Assembly (NCBI RefSeq): GCF_006538365.1 | Contig: NZ_BJKN01000003.1 | Coordinates: 329,965 to 393,964, forward strand | Source: Moorella sp. E308F | Lineage (GTDB): Bacteria; Bacillota; DSM-521; Neomoorellales; Neomoorellaceae | Length of the DNA stretch: 64,000 bases | Direction: 5' to 3' | Shown here: positions 1 to 6,668 of the stretch, piece after piece | Layout of the letters: every line of letters starts with the position of its first letter | Position numbering within the stretch: the first letter of the stretch is position 1 | Notes under the pieces: model-generated | Told to the model about the DNA's origin: nothing | The model's database searches: none | What the model saw: only the letters and a program-made list of their open reading frames with translations | Translations under genes and position numbers: made by a program

Positions 1-1
1 C

Positions 2-361
2 GACCTTTGGGCAGACGGGAAAATCGAAGTTGTAGTCAGCCCCGCGGTTATAACGGAGTATATGGGGGTTTTTCTCAGACCAAAGTTTGCCAAGGCCGGC
101 ACCGTGGAAGAAAGGCAGCAATTATTAGAAGGTTTTATTAACCTTGATAACACAATTTTGGTATTGCCTGATGTAGAAGTTAACGCTATTAACGCAGATC
201 CAAGTGATAACCGTTTTTTAGAGTGCGCCAAGTCGGGGAAAACCAACTGCCTCATCTCTGGTGACAGCCATCTGCTTGCCCTGGGGGAATATGAAGGGAT
301 CCCCATAATCACCCCGAAGCAGTTTATAGAAACATTTTCTTTTGAAGAGTTGGCAACATAA
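2..361 (+). CDS. PIN-domain toxin, 5' partial (COG1569-like)
   Basis: The frame is open from base 2, so the start lies before the window; the internal ATG at 62 is not the real start. The visible part has the look of the PIN nuclease family annotated as putative toxin of a toxin-antitoxin system: an early SPAVITEY segment, then DPSDNRFLECA and LISGDSHLL, which carry the acidic residues of the C-terminal half of the PIN active site, and a terminal IPIITPKQFIETF that is typical of COG1569 members. Such proteins are RNases held in check by a small antitoxin. The partner should be just outside the window. No antitoxin follows it here. Confidence 0.8.
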   Translation, partial: DLWADGKIEVVVSPAVITEYMGVFLRPKFAKAGTVEERQQLLEGFINLDNTILVLPDVEVNAINADPSDNRFLECAKSGKTNCLISGDSHLLALGEYEGIPIITPKQFIETFSFEELAT

Positions 362-362
362 A

Positions 363-509
363 GGGGAAAGAGCGGAGGAATTTCTCGCTGCTACCGGCCT
401 AACCGCAGAAGAATTGGCCCATATGGAAGATAAGCATCTACTGATGCCTCTTGAGAATAATGTGTACAATGACGATGACTTGATGGCCGCTAACGCACCC
501 GGTATTTAG
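363..509 (+). other. Short orphan reading frame, probably a gene remnant
   Basis: Downstream of the PIN gene a frame reads EEFLAATGLTAEELAHMEDK and ends at a TAG at 507-509. The composition looks protein-like, but there is no good start codon or ribosome binding site before the ATG at 423, which would leave only 28 codons. I read it as the tail of a lost gene, possibly an antitoxin. Nothing firmer can be said. Confidence 0.25.
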
Positions 510-526
510 CGCGGATTTCTGCCCCC

Positions 527-640
527 AGAACGGCCATTTCCGCTGACGAAAGGTTGGTCAACGCCCTGCTGCCCACTTCGCTTGGCCCATTTGTCCGGTC
601 AACAACGTCCATCGCCTGGCAGTGGGAGCGGAAGCGGTAA
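527..640 (+). pseudogene. C-terminal remnant of a VapC/PIN toxin
   Basis: In the frame starting at base 530 the sequence reads TAISADERLVNALLPTSLG and then PFVR. This closely parallels the C-terminus of the intact PIN toxin at 3706-4149 (FITVDKKLANALLPISLGPY then VR). Nothing recognisable as the rest of a PIN domain precedes it, so it is a scrap of a second, lost copy of that toxin. The frame then runs into IAWQWERKR and a stop at 638-640; the DNA for this tail (613-634) recurs exactly at 1661-1682. Confidence 0.55.
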
Positions 641-647
641 AACTGGA

Positions 648-1059
648 CTATATTTCTGGAGCAGAGATTTGTATCGCTTTTTCAAGGCTTAAGGTTAAAG
701 AGGGAGGGAAATCTTTAAGGTTTGATGTGATTACCTTCACACCTTTTATTGCTGCAGTGGCCGCGATAAGACTATCAGCCATACTCATTGTTTTTCCTTC
801 TGCGGCCCATTCCCGCCTTAGCGTTGCTGCGAATTCAGCAATTGTACTGTCGACGGGGAAGTTCCCAATTTTCAAGAAGAGTTTTCACGATTTTTTGGGC
901 TTTAGGCGTTCGTGCTCCTGTTAAAAGCTCATGATAGACTATCACACTGCTAACCGCTGCGCCTGATAAAATTATTTTTTCCAACCAGTTACTGACTTTC
1001 GCGGCAAGTCTGCCGGTAAGATGATCGATTAAAACACAGGTGTCTATCAAATATTCCAT
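648..1059 (-). pseudogene. VapC-type PIN toxin broken by a single-base frameshift
   Basis: Two overlapping minus-strand frames make one PIN toxin. The upstream part (835-1059) begins MEYLIDTCVLIDHLTGRLAA with the first catalytic Asp and a HELLTG segment. The downstream part (from about 870 to 648) supplies STIAEFAATLRREWAAEGKT, then MADSLIAATA with the second acidic cluster, and ends VITSNLKDF. The two join at ENWELP followed by VDST, where a run of four C on the coding strand (about 855-858) puts the gene out of frame; three C would restore one protein of about 135 residues. As read, the toxin is truncated and probably inactive. Its start overlaps the end of the antitoxin at 1047-1319 by 13 bases, the usual coupled arrangement. 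Confidence 0.75.
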
Positions 1060-1319
1060 AGAGACGTCTCCTTATCTTTACCGCGCAAGCCTTGAACCCA
1101 TTTTGTTCCTCCAGTTTTCGTCCATTCGGGAGCATCCTCATGCGCCAAAGCGCCCCGGGTTTCTCTGAAGGCTTTAACTTGCATTTCCCGACGCAGTTTT
1201 TCGGTTACAGCTTCGACGATAAAGCTGTTGCGGTTTAGGCCGCGCTCTTTAAGATAGACCGTCATTTTATCTATCACTGTTGCGGGAAACCTTATATGGA
1301 TCATTTTTGTTTCGGGCAT
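1047..1319 (-). CDS. Ribbon-helix-helix antitoxin (VapB/CopG-like)
   Basis: A 90-residue protein starting MPETKMIHIRFPATVIDKMT. The short beta strand IHIRFP followed by two helices (VIDKMTVYLKERG and NRNSFIVEAVTEKLRREM) is the plan of a ribbon-helix-helix DNA-binding antitoxin. The C-terminal tail, rich in acidic and aromatic residues, would be the toxin-binding part. I chose the ATG at 1319 over an upstream one at 1346 because AGGAGGTG lies a few bases before it. The gene is intact while its partner toxin downstream is frameshifted. An inverted repeat at 1334-1353 sits right upstream and suggests autorepression. Confidence 0.75.
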   Translation of the reverse strand: MPETKMIHIRFPATVIDKMTVYLKERGLNRNSFIVEAVTEKLRREMQVKAFRETRGALAHEDAPEWTKTGGTKWVQGLRGKDKETSLWNI

Positions 1320-1333
1320 TTTATAACACCTCC

Positions 1334-1353
1334 TGTTATTATACAATATAACA
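1334..1353 (-). promoter_or_regulatory. Candidate operator of the RHH antitoxin
   Basis: Perfect 6-bp arms TGTTAT and ATAACA separated by 8 bases lie directly upstream of the antitoxin ribosome binding site, in an AT-rich stretch that also holds TATATT-like -10 sequences. RHH antitoxins typically bind such inverted repeats and repress their own operon. The operator role is inferred from position only. Confidence 0.4.
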
Positions 1354-1408
1354 GATTATAGAAATAGAGACAACATGTAATTTAGCCTGTCTGGCTTAAG
1401 GATTACCA

Positions 1409-1471
1409 TATAATAATGCTAGCAAAATGATAGCACAGGGGGTGCTGGTTTTGCCCGTCATCCTTATCCGT
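1409..1471 (+). pseudogene. Decayed copy of the promoter, operator and start of an RHH antitoxin gene
   Basis: This stretch is recognisably related to 3432-3494, the front of the intact antitoxin-toxin operon: a TATAAT at 1409-1414, GCTAGC-AAAAT-GATAGC instead of the perfect GCTATC-AGAAT-GATAGC palindrome, a GGGG ribosome binding site and a start region encoding LPVILIR versus LPDVLIR. After that the similarity ends and the frame drifts. It is the stump of a second copy of the same module, and the toxin scrap at 527-640 may derive from the same family. Confidence 0.55.
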
Positions 1472-1589
1472 TTATGTTGGTTACCTGAAGGAAAAAGACC
1501 GGGAAAGGGAAGGGGAGCCGTCTGGCGGCAGTTCCAGGCGCAGGCCAGGGTGGAAGAGCTTTTGTTCCTGGCGCTGTCGGGCTTCCGGG

Positions 1590-1738
1590 CGAAGAAGGAA
1601 AATCCGCGTGCGCCTCGGCTGGGTGCCGGTCCACGATGACCTGGAGGGCATCATCTACTCCGCCTGGCAGTGGGAGCGGAAGAGGAATAGCGTCCCGGCT
1701 AGGCCCGCGACTATTTCACCCAGGCGGTGACCAGCGAG
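1590..1738 (+). pseudogene. Fragment of an unknown coding sequence
   Basis: In the +1-shifted frame this region reads RRRKIRVRLGWVPVHDDLEG and then IIYSAWQWERKRN before a TGA near 1729-1731. It looks like genuine coding sequence but has no start and is out of frame with the short ORF that precedes it. Its IYSAWQWERKR end shares an exact 22-bp DNA match with 613-634. I do not recognise the family. Confidence 0.3.
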
Positions 1739-1821
1739 TAAGAGACCAGCGTGTAAGAGGATAGTCCTAAGATTAGGATCATGTAGAAAGCGACCGTGTG
1801 AAGCCTGTCGCTCCCGGCCTG
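1711..1821 (-). pseudogene. C-terminal scrap of a membrane protein
   Basis: On the minus strand a 36-codon open stretch reads HTVAFYMILILGLSSYTLVS followed by YSLVTAWVK and a stop. It has one clear hydrophobic helix and a normal-looking C-terminus, but an in-frame stop at 1822-1824 closes it upstream and there is no start. It is likely the broken end of a transporter or other membrane protein. Together with the neighbouring fragments it marks 1390-1900 as gene debris; the rest of that gap shows nothing I can support. Confidence 0.3.
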
Positions 1822-1948
1822 CTAGGCCCTGTAGTATTTTTTGGAGATGCCCTCCACAGTAAACTTGGATTTTGCTTGTAATTATAGTGCTAGTAATGGT
1901 ATACTTCTGGTAAGAAAATCTTTCTGGAAGTAAGGAGAAGGATGCTTC

Positions 1949-2221
1949 ATGTCCAACCCCTTAGTGCGCTTAACTAGTAAAGGGCAGATGACTATTCCCC
2001 AAAGTATCAGAGAAACTTTGGGCCTGAAGGCAGGCGATTATTTGACCATCGTGGTTGATGAAGATGAGATACGTTTGAAAAAAGTCCAGCCAGTGAAGCC
2101 CTTGAGTAAAGAAGACCCTATATGGAAATTAGTTGGTGCCGGTAACAGTGGCCTTAAAGATGTCGCTGCCAAACATGATCATTACCTGGCTGAAGGTGAA
2201 GTAGAAAGATGGAAAAAATAA
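1949..2221 (+). CDS. AbrB/SpoVT-family antitoxin (VapB)
   Basis: A 90-residue protein beginning MSNPLVRLTSKGQMTIPQSI. The N-terminal 50 residues show the swapped-hairpin AbrB fold: RLTSKGQMTIPQSIRETLGL then GDYLTIVVDEDEIRLKKV. The C-terminal 40 residues are the likely toxin-binding tail. It overlaps the PIN toxin that follows by 13 bases, a standard vapBC layout in which the antitoxin binds the operon promoter and neutralises the toxin. A ribosome binding site AAGGAG precedes the ATG, and a possible promoter (TTGTAA, 18 bases, TATACT) lies around 1877-1906. Confidence 0.85.
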   Translation: MSNPLVRLTSKGQMTIPQSIRETLGLKAGDYLTIVVDEDEIRLKKVQPVKPLSKEDPIWKLVGAGNSGLKDVAAKHDHYLAEGEVERWKK

Positions 2222-2607
2222 TGGTAGATACCAGTGCTGTTTATGCCCTTATTGACCGTTCGGACGATTTGCATGAGAAGGCTAAGAATCTCTTTAAGAA
2301 ATTAAGCGAAAAGGATGTTGATTTAATATTAACAAACTTTATTTTGGCTGAAACCCATGCTTTAATTTTGAGCCGTATAGGTCATGAACTGGCCCGTGAA
2401 TGGGTAAAAAATTTGGTTTGGAAAATTGAACGTGTTAAAGAAGAAGATGAGAAGCGAGCCAGGGAAATCATAATTGCATATAAAGATAAGTCTTTTTCTT
2501 ATACCGATGCTACTACCTTTGCTGTTATGGAACGACTAAAGCTGAATGTAGCTCTGGCCTTTGATAACCATTTTACCCAGTTTGGCTGGCAGTGTCTTGA
2601 CGTTTGA
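2209..2607 (+). CDS. PIN-domain RNase toxin (VapC)
   Basis: A 132-residue intact PIN protein. The four acidic positions expected of the PIN active site are visible: Asp7 in MVDTSAVYALID, Glu48 in FILAETHALIL, Asp99 in FSYTDATTFAVM and Asp118 in LAFDNHFTQFG. PIN toxins of this class are metal-dependent endoribonucleases that stop translation when freed from the antitoxin. Its start lies inside the antitoxin gene just upstream, so the two are translationally coupled. Length and motifs are normal, so I expect it to be functional, unlike several other PIN genes in this window. Confidence 0.87.
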   Translation: MEKIMVDTSAVYALIDRSDDLHEKAKNLFKKLSEKDVDLILTNFILAETHALILSRIGHELAREWVKNLVWKIERVKEEDEKRAREIIIAYKDKSFSYTDATTFAVMERLKLNVALAFDNHFTQFGWQCLDV

Positions 2608-2794
2608 GGAAGAGCCAGAACTCATATGTAAGTATGCGGCTTTCCAGCAAGTCGGTGACCAGGAAAGCGTTGGAGTGGTATGTAGAAAGAACGTTGATTG
2701 GACGGATGCCTTTATTGCCGACGGAATGGAAGCTGGAAACCGGATGGAGATATATTCTTACGATCGTCATTTTGATAAGTTTCCGGAAATTTAG
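2604..2794 (+). pseudogene. Remnant of another PIN toxin, frameshifted
   Basis: Immediately after the intact VapC, two frames together give the C-terminal half of a different PIN protein. The first reads TRKALEWYVER up to about 2690. The second continues NVDWTDAFIADGM and ends IYSYDRHFDKFPEI at 2794. DWTDAFIA and the SYDRHFDKFPEI ending are hallmarks of one PIN subgroup. The shift between frames at about 2685 and the absence of an N-terminal half show that the gene is dead. Confidence 0.6.
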
Positions 2795-2968
2795 AGGATT
2801 GAGCCCTGATACCTTGTTATATTTATTGCCTTGAGTTGGATATAACCGGCACCTTTCATGGAGCAAACAAGCTGTAAAAACGTAGGATCAGTTTGTAGTA
2901 GCTATCTTTGTACGACCGCTTTTAGCCAGTGTGGCACCCGTTTTTTGATATTCCCGAGGGGGGTACTG

Positions 2969-3346
2969 ATGGGCATCTATCTGGGGCTGAGGGTTTTGCC
3001 AGATGCAATCGGGGCGGTGGAATGGGAGCGTTTTTATGACGCAGCCAAACAAGTGATCCAGGCCTTTAAACCGCAGCCGGTGCGCCTCACCGAGGAAGAA
3101 AAGTTTGGCTTTACGCGGCTTGTTCTTACGCGTAGCCCGGAGGGCCAGGATCACAAAGGCCGTTTTCTGGCCGTAGTCGGTGATGCCCAGACGTGGGAGT
3201 GTGCTGAGCAATTTCATATCTACCGCGGATTTACAACGTGGATTAACGGTATCAGACAGGTGGTTAACTATACGTTATCATTATCGAGCAAGCAAATTAA
3301 ATTAAGTCATGGAGGAATACAGGCAGTTTCTGGCCCAGCCGCGTAG
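2969..3346 (+). pseudogene. Truncated unknown protein running into a Wzz-gene fragment
   Basis: The ATG at 2969 has an AGGGGGG ribosome binding site five bases upstream and opens a soluble-looking protein (MGIYLGLRVLPDAIGAVEWE, later TEEEKFGFTRLVLTR and WECAEQFHIYRGFTTWI). I do not recognise the family. At base 3304 the reading frame enters the 92-bp segment duplicated from the Wzz-like gene at 5932-6023, but in a different frame, and ends 14 codons later. So about 112 residues are original and the tail is junk from a rearrangement. It is either a relic or a shortened protein. Confidence 0.5.
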
Positions 3347-3395
3347 CGTAAAACAGTTAAATGCCGAGCTGGAAGCAAAAGTCCAGTTGTTGACA
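3304..3395 (+). repeat. Exact 92-bp direct repeat, copy 1 (Wzz fragment)
   Basis: Bases 3304-3395 are identical to 5932-6023, an internal piece of the Wzz-like coiled-coil coding sequence. Here the piece is isolated: unknown gene sequence lies to its left and a toxin-antitoxin promoter region to its right. It starts AAGTCATGGAGG and ends GTTGTTGACA. The copies lie 2628 bases apart and bracket the RHH/PIN pair and the SEC-C gene. Confidence 0.9.
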
Positions 3396-3407
3396 TAAAA
3401 GCTTATG

Positions 3408-3437
3408 TTAGACTATTACATTGCTTAATGTTATAAT
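3408..3437 (+). promoter_or_regulatory. Sigma-A-type promoter of the RHH/PIN operon
   Basis: TTAGAC at 3408-3413, an 18-base spacer and a perfect TATAAT at 3432-3437 lie 36 bases before the antitoxin start. A TTGACA at 3390-3395, supplied by the end of the 92-bp repeat, is another possible -35 element but would pair with a poor -10. Confidence 0.55.
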
Positions 3438-3440
3438 GAT

Positions 3441-3457
3441 GCTATCAGAATGATAGC
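3441..3457 (+). promoter_or_regulatory. Palindromic operator of the RHH/PIN operon
   Basis: GCTATC and GATAGC form perfect 6-bp arms around AGAAT, four bases after the -10 box. The partly degraded version at 1420-1436 near another decayed antitoxin start supports a role as the binding site of this antitoxin family. Confidence 0.5.
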
Positions 3458-3472
3458 AGAGGGGTGTTGGCT

Positions 3473-3709
3473 TTGCCTGACGTCCTTATCCGTAATGTTT
3501 CCAAAGAGGTTTTGGCAACTTTGAAGCAGCGAGCAGCGGCAAAAGGCAGGTCTTTGCAGGTGGAACTGCATAAAATTCTGGAAGAGGCTGCAGGTGAAAA
3601 TGATTTGGATGGGGTGAAAATGGCGGCCGATATAAGGAAAAAGCTTTTGGCGGGAGGAAAAAGTTACAGCGACAGCGTTGAGCTGATCAGAGAGGACAGG
3701 GAAAGGTGA
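3473..3709 (+). CDS. FitA-like ribbon-helix-helix antitoxin
   Basis: A 78-residue protein starting MPDVLIRNVSKEVLATLKQR from the TTG at 3473, which has AGAGGGG eight bases upstream; a GTG at 3464 would add three residues. The LIRNVSKEVLATLKQRAAAKGRSLQVELHKILEEAA stretch (strand, helix, helix with GRS at the turn) is the Arc/FitA fold that dimerises and binds operator DNA. The basic-acidic C-terminal tail would cover the toxin active site. The stop overlaps the PIN toxin start as GTGA. The palindrome at 3441-3457 is the probable binding site for autorepression. Confidence 0.83.
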   Translation: MPDVLIRNVSKEVLATLKQRAAAKGRSLQVELHKILEEAAGENDLDGVKMAADIRKKLLAGGKSYSDSVELIREDRER

Positions 3710-4149
3710 AAATCTTTGTCGTAGACGCCAGCGTCGCCGTAAAGTGGTATATCCCGGAACCTCACTGGGAGGCGGCTGTTGAGCTTTTGGAGAGAGCGGG
3801 TAAAGGCGAATGCCGTTTGTGGGCGCCGGAATTGATTTTTGCGGAAATAGGGAATGTCCTCTGGAAAAAGTGCACGCGCGGCGAGATCGACACGGAAGAC
3901 GCACGCAGGATATTGGCGGCGATAACTCAAAAATTCCCTGCAAGGGTCGCTGAGATCCAGCCTCTTCTTCCTGCCGCTTTTGAGATCGCTAATGGCTACA
4001 GGCGTTCTTTATACGACAGCCTCTACATCGCCCTGGCCGTGGCCAAAAATGCGGTGTTTATTACGGTAGATAAAAAGCTGGCCAACGCTTTGTTACCCAT
4101 TTCCCTGGGGCCGTATGTCCGGCTTTTGCAGGATAATGGACTATTATAG
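3706..4149 (+). CDS. PIN-domain toxin (FitB/VapC-like, COG4113 type)
   Basis: A 147-residue intact PIN RNase starting at GTG 3706, four bases before the antitoxin stop. Acidic residues expected for catalysis are in place: FVVDASVAVKWYIPE (Asp7), ELIFAEIGNVLWKK (Glu), YDSLYIALAVA (Asp) and FITVDKKLANALLP (Asp). The VDASVAVKW opening and the LYDSLYIALA block are typical of the FitB/COG4113 branch. With its antitoxin it forms a complete module inserted between the two copies of the 92-bp repeat. A related C-terminal scrap lies at 527-640, showing that this family has been present more than once here. Confidence 0.87.
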   Translation: MKIFVVDASVAVKWYIPEPHWEAAVELLERAGKGECRLWAPELIFAEIGNVLWKKCTRGEIDTEDARRILAAITQKFPARVAEIQPLLPAAFEIANGYRRSLYDSLYIALAVAKNAVFITVDKKLANALLPISLGPYVRLLQDNGLL

Positions 4150-4240
4150 AGCGATAATATCAGTTATAATTTCCTGGGTGATCATAGCAGTTTGCACCAG
4201 CAGCGGCTTGAAAAGACGTTGTAGGAAAAGGGGTATTGGA

Positions 4241-5488
4241 ATGCAGATTTATCAGGTTGAAAGAAATGATTTTTGCCCCTGCGGCAGCGGGCGCAAGTAC
4301 AAGAAATGCTGCCTTCCGGCTGTAGAGGAAGCCACGCGGGCTGTCGGCCGCGAAGTAGGTCAGGGCCTTACTGCTCACGGCCAAGAGGTTTTGGCTACTG
4401 TTGGATTTATCTGCGGCTTAAAATGGAGCGAAGAGACAAAACCCCTTGAACTCTCACGAGTGGGACGGCTTCTGAAAGAAGCCTGGGAAGAAGAGGATAA
4501 TGCTTCGGAAAAAGCTTTTGGAGATTTTCTGGAAAACATCAGAAATAATTATATACGCCTGCTGCAGGAAAAGCCGCGGTTACGCATGACGCGCATCCCT
4601 CCCGACATCCTCCTTGAAATCGAAGCCCATCAGGAATCGGAGGAAGAACTAAAGGAGTGTTTGGCGCAAGTCGTAGCGGAAATGGTTAATGACGATGATT
4701 TTATAAGCGGTTGCATCATCGACATAGCCTATTCGCTGCACTACGACAGTTATACGGACGAGGAAATGAAAACCCTCCTTTCCGGTTTAGGCATGATTAT
4801 TAACAAAGATACCCGTGAGGGATTTATCGAGGCTATCATGAGCGTCACTATGGAAGAATTTGATGCAACTATGGAGAAAATAAAGGCCCTGCAGGATTCT
4901 ACCAGCGAAGAAGATCCGGAGTTTATAAAGAAACTGATGGAGATTTTAGAAGATCATATAGCCTTTGGCGATTATTTTTACACCAAACTCCTCAGGGGTT
5001 CCATAACGGCCATGGAGGCCATTATAAAAAAAGAGATAAAGTTAAACGTTCCTTTTTATGCTCTGGCCCGCGGTGTCTATACTCTAAAAAAGATTCCTGG
5101 CCTGTTTGAAAACGATTGGATAGCAGAGTGCCTGTGGGAAGAGAATGAGGCCGAACACTTTTTGCCCGCTATTTACCAGGTATTAGAAGAAAACAGGGCG
5201 AGTTTAAAAGATGAAGCCCTAGCGGAATCTCTAGAAAAATTCATCTTTGCTTCGCAGGTTGGCGTGGTCATAAATAATCCGGAATTAATCGAAAAACTTT
5301 ATCATCTGTGCGTGTATAATTTCCTCAAGAATCCCCTTGAAACAGCTCCGGATACAGGCGGGGTATTTACCAGTATTGAAGATTTGTACCAGGAAGAAAA
5401 GGTTATCCGCTACGCGGAAGCCCTAAAAGCGAGGGGATTAGAAAAGGAAGCGGATTACGTGTTGGCCCAGTTTAGGACTTATTTATAA
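4241..5488 (+). CDS. SEC-C motif protein of unknown function
   Basis: A 415-residue protein. I take ATG 4241 as start because GGAAAAGGGG precedes it and because the SEC-C zinc-binding motif then falls at residues 12-24 (CPCGSGRKYKKCC); the earlier ATG at 4115 lies inside the toxin gene. The SEC-C motif, first known from the C-terminus of SecA, binds zinc and is found in many small accessory proteins. The remaining 390 residues are helical and acidic with no motif I recognise (for example LLEAWEEE-like runs and DLYQEEKVIRYAEALKARG near the end). It may be cargo of the toxin-antitoxin island. The function is unknown. Confidence 0.7.
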   Translation: MQIYQVERNDFCPCGSGRKYKKCCLPAVEEATRAVGREVGQGLTAHGQEVLATVGFICGLKWSEETKPLELSRVGRLLKEAWEEEDNASEKAFGDFLENIRNNYIRLLQEKPRLRMTRIPPDILLEIEAHQESEEELKECLAQVVAEMVNDDDFISGCIIDIAYSLHYDSYTDEEMKTLLSGLGMIINKDTREGFIEAIMSVTMEEFDATMEKIKALQDSTSEEDPEFIKKLMEILEDHIAFGDYFYTKLLRGSITAMEAIIKKEIKLNVPFYALARGVYTLKKIPGLFENDWIAECLWEENEAEHFLPAIYQVLEENRASLKDEALAESLEKFIFASQVGVVINNPELIEKLYHLCVYNFLKNPLETAPDTGGVFTSIEDLYQEEKVIRYAEALKARGLEKEADYVLAQFRTYL

Positions 5489-5525
5489 TCAGGCAGGACC
5501 CTTGTACAGGGGTGAGGACAAGCGG

Positions 5526-6668
5526 GTGAGTCTCAAGCCTTTTATCCAGTTGCAAGGAAAAACAGCCCAGGAACGCCGGGCTGAGTGGCGCCAGTGGAAA
5601 AAGCTGGGGTACCGGGTGGCTGAACCCGACGGAATTACCATCTTCCATGAAAAAGAGGCTATCCGTCGGCTGGTGCTGGAAGCTTTTAAAAACATCGACG
5701 CGGACGTTTTTCTTTTTGGCTCTCAAGTAAGTGGCGCTGCCGATCCTTACTCTGATTATGATGTAGGGTATAATACCAATATGCCTGTACAGGGATCTAT
5801 TCTAGCAACTTTAAAACATGAATTAGAAGAATTGCCTATACCTGGGAAGCAAAATATGCAAGCTCAGAGGCTAAACCAGGTGAGTTCCACCATTGAAGCC
5901 CAGCAAAATAAAGAAGAAGAAAAGCTAAATCAAGTCATGGAGGAATACAGGCAGTTTCTGGCCCAGCCGCGTAGCGTAAAACAGTTAAATGCCGAGCTGG
6001 AAGCAAAAGTCCAGTTGTTGACAGATTTCAAAACAAATCTGAGCAAAACCCAGGTGGAGCTGGAAGGCACACGCCGTGCCCTGGAAGCTGCAGAAAAGGA
6101 GTTGGCAGAAACGCCTACCACTTTGAAGACCGTAAAGGTGGTAGGTGATGATCCGTTACTGTTGAATATAACTGAAAGTAAAACCGGCCGTCCGTCTCAA
6201 GAAGTAGCCGGTCTTAAGCTGGAAGATGAAGAACCCAATCCAATTTATCTCTCTTTGGCGACGCAGGCCAATACATATAGGATGCAGGTAGCCCAATTAC
6301 AGGAAAAAATTGCTTCGCTGCAGGAACAAATCAGAAAAACGGAAAAGGAGTTACAAGAACTGCATGGCGAATTGGCCGAAAAACAATTGATAGATGATAA
6401 GTACCAGGTTCAAATCAAAAACTTGCAGGAAAATTATCGTTCCCTAATGGTTCGCAGTGAAGATGCACGTGTAGCCGGTTCTTTGGATACCAGCGTCCAA
6501 ACACGTTTAATTGCTCCCGCGGTCGCACCCACAAGTCCTGTAAAGCCGAGAAAATTGTTGAATACAGCAATAGCCGTAGTATTGGGCCTTATGGTAGGAG
6601 TTTTTACCGCCTTTTTCTTGGAAGCGTGGAATGCACCGGTCTACAGGAAAGGGGAAATTGTTGAATAA
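5526..6668 (+). CDS. Chimera: MNT nucleotidyltransferase start fused to Wzz-like chain-length determinant end
   Basis: The first about 105 residues are the front of a minimal nucleotidyltransferase: DADVFLFGSQVSGAADPYSD then YDVGYNT, with the GS-x10-DxD signature. The fold breaks off after HELEELPIPGK. From about base 5850 the protein becomes a Wzz/GumC-like protein: a long coiled coil (MQAQRLNQVSSTIEAQQNKE and further), the conserved LATQANTYRMQVAQLQEKI region, a proline-rich APAVAPTSPVKPRK stretch and one C-terminal membrane helix (LLNTAIAVVLGLMVGVFTAF). The normal N-terminal Wzz membrane helix is missing. I use GTG 5526 (GGGGTGAGGA upstream); TTG 5502 is possible. An in-frame junction of two unrelated truncated genes points to a deletion or template-switch event rather than a functional fusion. 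Confidence 0.65.
   Translation: MSLKPFIQLQGKTAQERRAEWRQWKKLGYRVAEPDGITIFHEKEAIRRLVLEAFKNIDADVFLFGSQVSGAADPYSDYDVGYNTNMPVQGSILATLKHELEELPIPGKQNMQAQRLNQVSSTIEAQQNKEEEKLNQVMEEYRQFLAQPRSVKQLNAELEAKVQLLTDFKTNLSKTQVELEGTRRALEAAEKELAETPTTLKTVKVVGDDPLLLNITESKTGRPSQEVAGLKLEDEEPNPIYLSLATQANTYRMQVAQLQEKIASLQEQIRKTEKELQELHGELAEKQLIDDKYQVQIKNLQENYRSLMVRSEDARVAGSLDTSVQTRLIAPAVAPTSPVKPRKLLNTAIAVVLGLMVGVFTAFFLEAWNAPVYRKGEIVE
5932..6023 (+). repeat. Exact 92-bp direct repeat, copy 2 (inside the Wzz part)
   Basis: Identical to 3304-3395. Here it is in its natural reading frame within the coiled coil of the Wzz-like part (EEYRQFLAQPRSVKQLNAEL), so this is the parent copy and 3304-3395 the displaced one. Confidence 0.9.
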
